Shown: positions 1 to 7,007 of the stretch, piece after piece
Numbering within the stretch: the stretch's first letter is position 1
Layout of the letters: each line of letters opens with the position of its first letter
NCBI GenBank assembly: GCA_902492275.1
Contig: CABUKW010000025.1
Coordinates: 1 to 27,114, forward strand
Length of the DNA: 27,114 bases
Direction of reading: 5' to 3'
Source: an uncultured Peptococcaceae bacterium
GTDB taxonomy: Bacteria > Bacillota > Peptococcia > Peptococcales > Peptococcaceae
The notes under the pieces: generated by a model
What the model saw: the letters and a program-made list of their open reading frames with translations, nothing else
The model's database searches: none
What the model was told of the DNA's origin: nothing
Program-made: the position numbers and the translations under genes

Positions 1-768
1 ACCCGTCTGTATGGCGAACACGGCTTGCCGGAGGGGTTATACCGCATTCAGTGCAAAGGCTCCGGCGGTCAGAGCTTCGGCGCTTTTATTCCGCAAGGCT
101 TAACGCTGGAGTTGGAAGGAGATTGCAACGATTATCTGGGCAAAGGGTTATCGGGCGGCACGATTATTGTGTATCCGCCAGCCAATGCCGCTTTTCAGGC
201 AGAGGACAATATCATCATCGGAAATGTGGCGCTGTATGGCGCAACGTCTGGAAAAGCTTTCATCAACGGTATAGCGGGAGAACGCTTCTGTGTGCGCAAC
301 TCCGGTGCTGTAGCGGTGGTGGAAGGTGTGGGCGACCATGGCCTGGAATATATGACCGGCGGCTGTGTAGTGATTTTGGGGCCGACCGGACACAATCTGG
401 CAGCCGGCATGTCCGGCGGCGTGGCCTATGTGCTGGATGAAAAGAATGATTTGTATGCCCGTATGAATCGGGAACTGGTGGCGTTGGAGCTGGTGAAACG
501 CAGCGACGATGTGCATCAACTGGAGGATTTGCTGCGGCAGCATGTGGCTGTCACCAATTCGGACAGAGGCCGAGAAATTCTGGAGCAGTTTGAAGCCTAT
601 TTACCGAAGTTTAAAAAGATTGTACCCCACGATTACAAGCGGATGCACGATTTAATCAATGAATATAAAAGCAAGGGCCTCAGTTATGAGCAGGCCGAGA
701 TTGTAGCGTTTAATCAGGTGAAAGGAGAGGGAACCCATGGGAAAGAGCACCGGTTTCTTAGAATTTGA
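1..768 (+). CDS. gltB: Glutamate synthase large subunit, C-terminal part (5' end outside window)
   Basis: The frame is open from base 1, so this is the 3' part of a longer gene; any start codon inside it is artificial. The protein carries the glycine-rich GXGXG beta-helix domain that closes glutamate synthase alpha chains, visible as GSGGQSFGAF, GKGLSGGTI, GATSGKAFINGIAGERF, GDHGLEYMTGG and AGMSGGVAYV. In the family this large subunit takes ammonia from glutamine and makes glutamate from 2-oxoglutarate. The upstream amidotransferase and FMN/Fe-S domains are not in the window. The stop overlaps the gltD start by 32 bases, so the two subunits are translationally coupled. Identification is firm; only the total length is unknown. 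Confidence 0.95.
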   Translation, partial: TRLYGEHGLPEGLYRIQCKGSGGQSFGAFIPQGLTLELEGDCNDYLGKGLSGGTIIVYPPANAAFQAEDNIIIGNVALYGATSGKAFINGIAGERFCVRNSGAVAVVEGVGDHGLEYMTGGCVVILGPTGHNLAAGMSGGVAYVLDEKNDLYARMNRELVALELVKRSDDVHQLEDLLRQHVAVTNSDRGREILEQFEAYLPKFKKIVPHDYKRMHDLINEYKSKGLSYEQAEIVAFNQVKGEGTHGKEHRFLRI

Positions 769-2224
769 GCGTAAAACCAGTCAGGCAGAGGAACCACTGC
801 AGCGTATTAAACATTTCCGTGAGTTTCATGTGCCTTTGACGGAAGAAGAACAACGGGAGCAGGGCGCTCGCTGTATGGATTGCGGCGTTCCCTTTTGTCA
901 GGCCGGTGTTCCCATTGGCAGCATGGTGGCCGGTTGTCCGTTAAATAATCTGATTCCTGAGTGGAACGATTTGGTTTATCGGGGCAATTACAAAGAAGGA
1001 CTGGTGCGGCTGTTAAAGACCAATCCCTTCCCTGAGTTTACCAGTCGAGTGTGTCCGGCTTTGTGTGAAAAGGCTTGTACCTGTTCGCTGCATGGCGACA
1101 GCGTGACGGTACAGGAGAATGAGCGGGCCCTGATTGAATATGGCTATGAGGAAGGCTTGCTAGAGCCTAAGACCAATATTCCGCGTACTGGGAAATGCGT
1201 GGCCATCATTGGCAGCGGTCCGGCAGGCTTGGCGGCGGCGCAGCGACTGAACGGCCGGGGCCATCTGGTTACGGTGTTTGAACGGGAGGACAAGGCTGGC
1301 GGCTTGCTGCGCTATGGCATCCCCGATATGAAACTGGAGAAGCAGTATATTGACCGCAGACTGGCGTTGATGGAGCAGGAAGGCATTCGGTTCCAGTATG
1401 ATGTTGAACTTCGCACAGCCAAACAGGCGGCTTCTGTGTGGAAGGAATACGACGCGGTACTTTTGGCCTGCGGCGCTTCCCAGCCCAGAGATTTAAAAGT
1501 GCCCAATCGGGACGCCGAAGGCGTCTATTTTGCAGTAGACTTTTTGAAGGCAACCACGAAGGCGCTCTGGAATGACACATTGGGCGATACGGCCACCTAT
1601 GTTTCCGCTAAAGGCAAAGATGTGCTGGTTATCGGCGGCGGCGACCCCGGTAACGATTGCGTAGGTACTAGCATCCGGCATGGCGCCCGCAGCTTGTTAC
1701 AGTTGGAAATGATGCCGCCGTTGCCGGAAAAGCGGCAGGCCGATAACCCCTGGCCCGAATGGCCCCGAATTAACAAAACCGACTATGGACAGCAGGAGAG
1801 TATTGCGGTGTTTGGTAAAGATCCGCGGCTTTATCAGACCACTGTAAAAGAATTTGTAAAAGACGAGCAGGGTAAGCTGTGCGGCGCTATTCTGCAAAAA
1901 TTACAGCCGGTGCTGGATGAAAAAACAGGCCGCACCAAAATGGAACCGCTTGCAGGCAGCGAATATCGGGTAGATTGTCAGTTAGCTCTGATTGCGGCCG
2001 GTTTCATAGGCTGTGAGCCAGCAGCAGCCAAAGCCTTCGGTGTAACCGTCGATGGGCGAGGACGGGTAGAAACAGCGGTAAATGCCCATGCTACCAGCAA
2101 GGAAGGCGTCTTTACCGCAGGCGATATGCATCGGGGCCAATCGCTGGTGGTGTGGGCGATTAAAGAAGGTTGCGATGCGGCCAGAGAAATGGATGAATAT
2201 TTGATGGGCTACAGTAATTTGTAA
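737..2224 (+). CDS. gltD: Glutamate synthase small subunit, NADPH/FAD oxidoreductase
   Basis: A 495-residue beta subunit of glutamate synthase, which passes electrons from NAD(P)H through FAD and Fe-S clusters to GltB. The N-terminus has the expected cysteine sets: C46, C49 and C54 in CMDCGVPFC, and C106, C110, C114 and C116 in CPALCEKACTC. The FAD motif GSGPAGLAAAQRL starts near residue 159, and the NADPH motif GGGDPGNDC near residue 300. The second motif usually reads GGGDTGxDC, so the proline here is a small departure. The late FAD segment (AAGFIGCEP, then FTAGDMHRGQSLVVWAI) is present. The ATG lies inside the end of gltB behind an AGGAGAGGG site. Length is normal for the family. No clear Rho-independent terminator follows. 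Confidence 0.96.
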   Translation: MGKSTGFLEFERKTSQAEEPLQRIKHFREFHVPLTEEEQREQGARCMDCGVPFCQAGVPIGSMVAGCPLNNLIPEWNDLVYRGNYKEGLVRLLKTNPFPEFTSRVCPALCEKACTCSLHGDSVTVQENERALIEYGYEEGLLEPKTNIPRTGKCVAIIGSGPAGLAAAQRLNGRGHLVTVFEREDKAGGLLRYGIPDMKLEKQYIDRRLALMEQEGIRFQYDVELRTAKQAASVWKEYDAVLLACGASQPRDLKVPNRDAEGVYFAVDFLKATTKALWNDTLGDTATYVSAKGKDVLVIGGGDPGNDCVGTSIRHGARSLLQLEMMPPLPEKRQADNPWPEWPRINKTDYGQQESIAVFGKDPRLYQTTVKEFVKDEQGKLCGAILQKLQPVLDEKTGRTKMEPLAGSEYRVDCQLALIAAGFIGCEPAAAKAFGVTVDGRGRVETAVNAHATSKEGVFTAGDMHRGQSLVVWAIKEGCDAAREMDEYLMGYSNL

Positions 2225-2254
2225 GTTGAATAGGGTACTAACTGATAATGATAT

Positions 2255-2595
2255 TTAAAAATTTGATAAATAAAGAAATTCTGATAAACAGCAAAAGGCC
2301 AATGGTATAAAAGCGGCAAACAGAGGATCATGTATTTTGTCGAGAAAAAGCGAAATGAAAAAGATTGTAAAAAGAACATGAAAAAACAAAAGCCGCATTA
2401 AAGTACCTTTTAGGTAAAGTTTACCGTTACTTTTACAAAACTCTCCTGAAAATTTGTAGCCATAGGGCTTTTTGATCGTAACGATACGCTGTTCTATTTT
2501 GCACGAAAAACCAGGTTGTTCTGAAAATGTTTTTGTAAACAGTTGCGTACCTCATAGAAATCCTTTGTGGATTCCCAAATACATGGCGGCTCCAT
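2255..2595 (-). pseudogene. Frameshifted small membrane protein gene (two C-terminal helices)
   Basis: On the minus strand an ATG at 2593-2595 sits 6 bases after AAGGAG and encodes 33 residues (MEPPCIWESTKDFYEVRNCL...) before a TAG at 2494-2496. The -1 frame is open past that stop for more than 80 codons, to a TAA at 2255-2257. It reads through a basic stretch (TIKKPYGYKFSGEF) and two hydrophobic helices (MRLLFFHVLFTIFFISLFL and PLFAAFIPLAFCCL). The span is 341 bases, one short of 114 codons. Adding one T to the TTTT run near residue 24 would give a continuous protein of 113 residues with one strong ribosome site. I do not recognise the family. It lies 101 bases downstream of the TetR gene on the same strand. 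It could be a real loss-of-function indel, a sequencing error, or programmed slippage. Confidence 0.55.
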
Positions 2596-2696
2596 TAGTA
2601 TCTCCTTTTCAGCTTTCGTATCATTTTACGGAAGTATGAATTGTTTGATGCCAAACCAGTTTAAATCCTATTGGATAAATGAGGATAGTCTTTTAT

Positions 2697-3260
2697 TTAA
2701 ATCATGAGTTTTGTTTGACGGATAAATTCAAACTGACTTTTCACGATTTCTAAAACCTCTTCTACAGATTCCTGTTTACCGTTTTGTAGCCAGGTTGTCA
2801 GCACACCAGTCATGATACCTGCCCGAATACCCATAAAGTATTGGCCGTGATCTATGGGTAAAGGCAAAATGGAAAGAAATTTTTCTTGAAAGGCAGACAA
2901 GTTATTGATATGACAAGTGTAAATAATGTCTGTTCGCTGGATAGTAAGCAAAATCTCTAAAATTTGACTATTGTCGATCCAATAAGTTAAAAAATATTGC
3001 ACAAAATCATAAAATTGGGCATGGGGCGATGGCTTATACATGCTCCACATTTCAAGAAATTGTTGATTACAGCGCCAGTGTAAAATATCTATGAGACTGT
3101 CGAAATGACGATAAAAAGTAGCTCGGCTTACGGAAGATGCCTGTTGTAAATCTTGAACAGTAATTTTGCTAAAATCTTTTTGCTGTATACATTGACATAA
3201 GCCTTGGTAAAGTAATTCGGCAGATTTGTAAGCACGTTTGTCTTGTTTGATGTGATACAT
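2697..3260 (-). CDS. TetR/AcrR-family transcriptional regulator
   Basis: A 187-residue protein with an N-terminal TetR helix-turn-helix at about residues 30-60 (ITVQDLQQASSVSRATFYRH is the classic recognition region). The C-terminal part is helical and presumably binds ligand and dimerises. It is transcribed divergently from the small heme-type membrane protein at 3366, with 105 bases between the start codons. That spacer carries an inverted repeat placed to block the rightward promoter. The simplest reading is autoregulation plus control of the divergent gene. The ligand is unknown. Codon use is AT-rich compared with gltD. The start ATG follows an AAAGGG site. Confidence 0.85.
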   Translation of the reverse strand: MYHIKQDKRAYKSAELLYQGLCQCIQQKDFSKITVQDLQQASSVSRATFYRHFDSLIDILHWRCNQQFLEMWSMYKPSPHAQFYDFVQYFLTYWIDNSQILEILLTIQRTDIIYTCHINNLSAFQEKFLSILPLPIDHGQYFMGIRAGIMTGVLTTWLQNGKQESVEEVLEIVKSQFEFIRQTKLMI

Positions 3261-3293
3261 TTTTTTCCCTTTCGTATTATAAATTATGAGACT

Positions 3294-3323
3294 ATTGTAT
3301 CATAACTTGCTTGATGGTACAAT
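3294..3323. promoter_or_regulatory. Inverted repeat / probable TetR operator over the divergent promoter
   Basis: ATTGTATCAT (3294-3303) and ATGGTACAAT (3314-3323) form an inverted repeat, 9 of 10 positions matching, with a 10-base spacer. The right arm contains TACAAT (3318-3323), a good -10 for the rightward gene. A weak -35 (TTGTAT, 3295-3300) lies 17 bases before it inside the left arm. An operator covering both promoter boxes, beside a tetR-type gene, is the usual layout of a repressor site. That it binds this TetR is inference. Confidence 0.5.
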
Positions 3324-3365
3324 GGGTTTGTTGACATCAAAAACAATGTGAAAGGGATGAACAAG

Positions 3366-3752
3366 ATGATCAGTCATTGGTTGGGCTGGGTTGCAGCGGG
3401 CGGTGGAGTGTTAGCGTTTTTTATCTATTTTGTGCGAAAAAGTGGGAGTGGCAATAAAAGGCTACGGCATTGGTTCTGTGGTAAGCACCATCATATTTGG
3501 GGAGAGTGGGTGTTAGCGGTTGGCATCCTGCATGGTATACTGGCAGTAATTTGGGGCTTTGAAACAATATCGACGAAACGACTTGCTGTTGTTTGTATAA
3601 CAGGACTAATATCGTTGACAGCAGTGCTACTACTAAAGATTACGGCGCTCAAGCCGCAGAGGTTCGGCAAAAAATGGCTTCGCTATCATAGATTTTTTGC
3701 CGGTATATTCATTATAGCAGTATTATTGCATATTAGTTCTTGGATAGCATAA
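3366..3752 (+). CDS. Minimal four-helix membrane protein with paired histidines (ferric-reductase-like cytochrome b core)
   Basis: About 128 residues with four hydrophobic helices (roughly 5-24, 46-66, 72-91, 108-127). Two helices each carry histidines 14 residues apart: H42 with H56, and H108 with H122; H41 and H43 flank the first pair. This is the geometry by which ferric-reductase/NOX-type cytochromes bind two stacked hemes b. No FAD or NAD domain is present. The role would therefore be transmembrane electron transfer with a separate partner, which is inference. I chose the ATG at 3366 because AAAGGG lies 9 bases before it; a GTG at 3348 or ATG at 3357 is possible but poorly placed. The gene is monocistronic with its own terminator and divergent from a TetR gene. 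Confidence 0.7.
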   Translation: MISHWLGWVAAGGGVLAFFIYFVRKSGSGNKRLRHWFCGKHHHIWGEWVLAVGILHGILAVIWGFETISTKRLAVVCITGLISLTAVLLLKITALKPQRFGKKWLRYHRFFAGIFIIAVLLHISSWIA

Positions 3753-3771
3753 GAACGATATCATTATTTGG

Positions 3772-3805
3772 AAAGGTTGTCAGATTAAAATGACAGCCTT
3801 TTTCT
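3772..3805 (+). terminator. Rho-independent terminator of the small heme-type membrane protein gene
   Basis: AAGGTTGTCA (3773-3782) pairs with TGACAGCCTT (3791-3800), 10 base pairs with one G-U, over an 8-base loop. A run of T follows directly. Confidence 0.75.
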
Positions 3806-3860
3806 GTTAGAACAATCTTCAAGGAGAGAAAATCCTGCTGAATAGCTGGTAAAAAGAAAG

Positions 3861-3891
3861 AATTGCACAAAGTGCGATTTTGACGTACAAT
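3861..3891 (+). promoter_or_regulatory. Promoter of the cobB/dsrN-type gene with a palindrome over the -35 box
   Basis: TTGCAC (3863-3868), a 17-base spacer and TACAAT (3886-3891) make a good sigma-A promoter, predicting a start near 3898. A dyad AATTGCAC-AAA-GTGCGATT (3861-3879; 7 of 8 arm positions match) covers the -35 box and the base of the spacer. It looks like an operator. The binding protein is unknown. Confidence 0.55.
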
Positions 3892-3944
3892 AAAGACAAG
3901 AAAGAGAGACTGCAAAATATTCCAGAAAGATATGTGGTGATAGA

Positions 3945-5339
3945 TTGAGTAATGAGATTTCACGAGTCTTGATTGGCGCTGTACAGGGCCGGTCGGGGAA
4001 AACAACTTTCACGTTGGGGCTATTGAAAGCCTTAACAGACCGGGGACTTCTGGTGCAGCCTTTTAAAAAGGGGCCCGACTATATAGACCCCAGTTGGATG
4101 ACCTTTGCCAGCGGTCAGCAATGCCGCAATTTAGATTTGTTTATGATGGGCGCCGACGGTGTGCGGCAATCTTTTATCCAACATTCGGCAGGGTTTGATA
4201 TCAGCGTGGTAGAAGGGGCCATGGGGCTGTTTGACGGTTTGGACGTGGACGGCAGCAACAGCAGCGCGGAGCTGGCCTACACCATCGATACGCCGGTTAT
4301 TTTGGTGGTAAACTGCACTCGGCTTACCCGCAGCGTGGCGGCGTTGGTCAATGGCGTGGTGGGATTTGATAAGCGCATTCGCATCGGCGGCGTAATTTTA
4401 AATCAAGTGGCGCGGCCTCGTCATGAAAGTATTTTGCGACAGAGTATCGAGCGGTATTGCGATGTGCCGGTGCTGGGCTTGCTGCCCAAATCGAAGGCGG
4501 TGGAAATTCCGGACCGTCATTTAGGGTTAATTCCTGCTGGGGAACAGGACGAACTGCAGAACCGCATTGCGTTGTTGGGCAAGCTGGTAACGGACAATGT
4601 GAATCTGGATGAACTGTTGGCAGTGGCTCACAGTGCAGCGCCGTTGCCAGCAGAGGAAAAAGTTGTTTGTTTACAATCTCAACAGCCCAGTGTAAAAATA
4701 GGTGTGCTGCAGGATAAAGCGTTCAGCTTCTATTATCCCGAAAATTTAGAGGCTTTGGAAGAAGCCGGCGCGCAGTTGGTACCCGTCAATTCAATGGAGG
4801 ACTCTCAGCTACCCGATGTGGACGCTTTCTATATCGGCGGCGGTTTTCCAGAAGTAATGGCTGAGCAAATCAGTGCCAATCAGAGCTTATTAGGGCAAAT
4901 CAAGGCCAAAATTGAGGAAGATATGCCGGTGTATGCCGAATGCGGCGGCCTGATGTATCTGGCCAAGCATATTGTGACCTCTGGAGGCGTATATCCTATG
5001 GTGGGCGTGTTTGATTGCGATGTAGAAATGAAAGCCAAGCCGCAGGGGATTGGCTACACCATTCAGCAGGTGGAGCCGGGCAATCCGTTTTACCCGGCGG
5101 GTATGCTGGTGCGGGGTCATGAGTTTCATAATTCGCAGGTTATCAACATGGGGCCGGAGGTGCGCTACGGGTTTCAAACGCAACGGGGAAAAGGTATTGT
5201 ACCAGGCTGGGACGGTTTGCTTTATAAAAACACACTGGCCGGTTACCACCATCTGCATGTTAGCGCTGCACCCGGATGGGCTGAGCAGATGGTTTCTCTG
5301 GCCCAGGTCTATCAGCAAAAAAAACGGCAAAAAATTTGA
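3945..5339 (+). CDS. cobB: Cobyrinate a,c-diamide synthase family protein, probable siroheme amidase (DsrN)
   Basis: A 464-residue ATP-dependent glutamine amidotransferase of the CobB/CbiA family. The N-terminal half has a P-loop-like GAVQGRSGKTT (11-21), then PFKKGPDYIDP and VVEGAMGLFDGLD. The C-terminal class I glutaminase half has GGGFPE, the nucleophile C333 in YAECGGLMYL, and the histidine motif HHLH (435-438). Cobalamin pathway members amidate side chains of cobyrinate. In sulfite reducers a CobB homologue in dsr clusters, DsrN, is thought to amidate siroheme for DsrAB. The gene lies just upstream of the dsr operon, and no other cobalamin gene is in the window, so DsrN is my preferred role. 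A plain CobB remains possible. Start is TTG at 3945 behind a weak GGTG site. Codon use is ordinary, unlike the dsr genes. Confidence 0.85.
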   Translation: MSNEISRVLIGAVQGRSGKTTFTLGLLKALTDRGLLVQPFKKGPDYIDPSWMTFASGQQCRNLDLFMMGADGVRQSFIQHSAGFDISVVEGAMGLFDGLDVDGSNSSAELAYTIDTPVILVVNCTRLTRSVAALVNGVVGFDKRIRIGGVILNQVARPRHESILRQSIERYCDVPVLGLLPKSKAVEIPDRHLGLIPAGEQDELQNRIALLGKLVTDNVNLDELLAVAHSAAPLPAEEKVVCLQSQQPSVKIGVLQDKAFSFYYPENLEALEEAGAQLVPVNSMEDSQLPDVDAFYIGGGFPEVMAEQISANQSLLGQIKAKIEEDMPVYAECGGLMYLAKHIVTSGGVYPMVGVFDCDVEMKAKPQGIGYTIQQVEPGNPFYPAGMLVRGHEFHNSQVINMGPEVRYGFQTQRGKGIVPGWDGLLYKNTLAGYHHLHVSAAPGWAEQMVSLAQVYQQKKRQKI

Positions 5340-5356
5340 TAGAATTTTCTTATTGC

Positions 5357-5385
5357 TTGATAATTCAAACGTTATTGATTATACT
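5357..5385 (+). promoter_or_regulatory. Promoter of the ferredoxin-dsrABD-dsrC operon
   Basis: TTGATA (5357-5362), a 17-base spacer and TATACT (5380-5385) form a strong sigma-A promoter. The -35 region lies in a dyad TTGA-TAAT-TCAA (5357-5368). Transcription would start near 5392 and leave a leader of about 160 bases before the ferredoxin start. That leader is AT-rich and holds a few short dyads, for example TCGC...GCGA around 5497-5516, but no riboswitch I can recognise. No terminator separates it from the cobB-type gene, so read-through is also possible. Confidence 0.6.
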
Positions 5386-5551
5386 GCTGAATTTGAGCCG
5401 ATTTTTTGAAAAAAATATTGCAAAAATCCGTGGAATATGTAATGATAATGGTGTGTTTGATTAACTCTGATGTTTTTATCCGGGTTTTGTGTTTATCGCG
5501 ATTATCGATTAGCGAAGCTGGTTAATTCCAACCTGAAAGGAGTTGTTTAGA

Positions 5552-5731
5552 ATGTTTATGCCAAGCGTAGATGCAGACAAATGTGTTGCATGTGGTGAAT
5601 GTGCAGGCGCTTGCCCAGGTTCCGTATTCGTTGTAAATGAACACGCTGAAGTTACTGAAAACGAATGTCTGGGATGCCAGAGTTGTGTGCTGATTTGCCC
5701 AGTTGGAGCTATCACATTAAGCGAATTCTAA
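5552..5731 (+). CDS. 2[4Fe-4S] ferredoxin
   Basis: A 59-residue bacterial-type ferredoxin with two complete cluster motifs: C11-x2-C14-x2-C17-x3-C21-P and C39-x2-C42-x2-C45-x3-C49-P. Each can hold one 4Fe-4S cluster. It is the first gene of the dsr operon and uses the same highly biased codons as dsrA and dsrB. It is therefore probably made in large amounts and may carry electrons to the sulfite reductase. The partner is inferred from position only. The ATG at 5552 is preceded by GAAAGGAG, nine bases upstream; an in-frame TTG at 5543 lies directly behind that site and is rejected. Confidence 0.92.
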   Translation: MFMPSVDADKCVACGECAGACPGSVFVVNEHAEVTENECLGCQSCVLICPVGAITLSEF

Positions 5732-5756
5732 TTTTGATTTCGAAAAGGTATATTAA

Positions 5757-5773
5757 TAGCAAGCTAATTGCTA
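5757..5773 (+). promoter_or_regulatory. Small hairpin between ferredoxin and dsrA
   Basis: TAGCAA (5757-5762) and TTGCTA (5768-5773) form a 6-base-pair stem over a 5-base loop just upstream of the dsrA ribosome site. There is no T run, so it is not a terminator. It may be an mRNA-processing or stability element. Confidence 0.3.
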
Positions 5774-5798
5774 GAAATAATTATGGAGGTGTATGGAT

Positions 5799-7007
5799 TT
5801 GGCAAAAGCTAGACCAATGCTGGACGAACTGAAAAAAGGCCCATGGCCTTCCTTCGTCAAAGAAATCGAAAAAAGTGCTGCGAAAAACGAACAGGCTGCC
5901 ACTTTGTTAGATTTATTAGAAGACTCATATGAAGAAAAACGCGTACACTGGAAACACGGTGGTATCGTAGGGGTTAGAGGTTACGGCGGCGGTGTTATCG
6001 GTCGTTACACTGACGTACCAGAAAAATACCCAGCAGTTACCGAATTCCACACCATTCGTGTTAACCAGCCATCCGGTTGGTTCTATAACTCTGAAGATAT
6101 CCGTACCCTGTGCGATATTTGGGAAAAACATGGTTCCGGTTTGACCAATATGCACGGTGCAACAGGGGATATCGTGTTCCTGGGTACCACAACCGATCAT
6201 CTGCAGGAATGCTTCAATGATCTGTCTTATGCTGGTTGGGACTTAGGTGGTTCCGGTTCTAACTTCAGAACTCCAAGCTGCTGTGTAGGCCCTGGCCGTT
6301 GCGAATATGCATGCTTTGATACTCTGGATTTCCTGTACAATATTACTCAGGCTTACCAGACCGAACTGCACAGACCAATGTGGCCTTACAAATCTAAAAT
6401 TAAAGTTTCCGGTTGCCCAAATGACTGTATTTCCGCACAGGCTCGTGCCGATATTTCCGTTCTGGGTACCTGGAGAGATGCCATTCAGATCGACCAGGCT
6501 GAAGTAGCAAACTATGCTGATGCCGGTTTCGATATTGAAGGTTTGGTTTGCGGCTACTGCCCAACAAAATGTATCTCCTATGATGCAGCTAAGAAAGAAA
6601 TCACCGTTGACAATGAAAACTGCACCCGTTGCATGCACTGCATCAACGAAATGCCAAAAGCTCTGCATGTTGGTAAAGAAAAAGGCGCTACCATCCTGAT
6701 GGGCGGTAAAGCTACCATCGTACAGTCCGCATTCTTGTCTTGGGTTGTAGTTCCATTCATGCCAATGGATAAAGAAAACGACTACGAAGAATTCAAAGAT
6801 TTAGTAGAAAAAACCTGGGAATGGTGGGATGAAAACGCCAAAGTTCGTGAAAGACTGGGCGAATTAATCTACAGAAAAGGTATGGCTGAATTCCTGAAGG
6901 CTGTAGAATTGGATCCAATCCCACAGATGGTTAAACATCCTCGTGAAAACCCATATTACTTCTGGTATCCAGAAGATTTTGAAGAAAAAGACGGAGGTGC
7001 TAACTAA
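5799..7007 (+). CDS. dsrA: Dissimilatory sulfite reductase subunit alpha
   Basis: DsrA, the catalytic-partner subunit of the cytoplasmic siroheme sulfite reductase that reduces sulfite with DsrC as co-substrate. Motifs in order: GPWPSF near the N-terminus; the siroheme/4Fe-4S cysteines C162-x5-C168 (CVGPGRC) and C206-x3-C210 (CPNDC); then an inserted ferredoxin domain with C251-GYC-PTKC and C275-TRCMHCINEMPKA. All expected cysteines are present. About 402 residues, normal length. I chose the TTG at 5799: GGAGGT ends 8 bases before it, while the ATG at 5793 is only 2 bases from that site. The resulting MAKARPMLDEL start also matches DsrA family starts. It overlaps dsrB by one base. Proline is almost always CCA, a mark of high expression. 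Confidence 0.96.
   Translation: MAKARPMLDELKKGPWPSFVKEIEKSAAKNEQAATLLDLLEDSYEEKRVHWKHGGIVGVRGYGGGVIGRYTDVPEKYPAVTEFHTIRVNQPSGWFYNSEDIRTLCDIWEKHGSGLTNMHGATGDIVFLGTTTDHLQECFNDLSYAGWDLGGSGSNFRTPSCCVGPGRCEYACFDTLDFLYNITQAYQTELHRPMWPYKSKIKVSGCPNDCISAQARADISVLGTWRDAIQIDQAEVANYADAGFDIEGLVCGYCPTKCISYDAAKKEITVDNENCTRCMHCINEMPKALHVGKEKGATILMGGKATIVQSAFLSWVVVPFMPMDKENDYEEFKDLVEKTWEWWDENAKVRERLGELIYRKGMAEFLKAVELDPIPQMVKHPRENPYYFWYPEDFEEKDGGAN

Noticed and set aside
3753..3944. Cobalamin riboswitch before the cobB-type gene
   Set aside because: The leader from the predicted start is only about 47 bases and shows no B12-box-like sequence.
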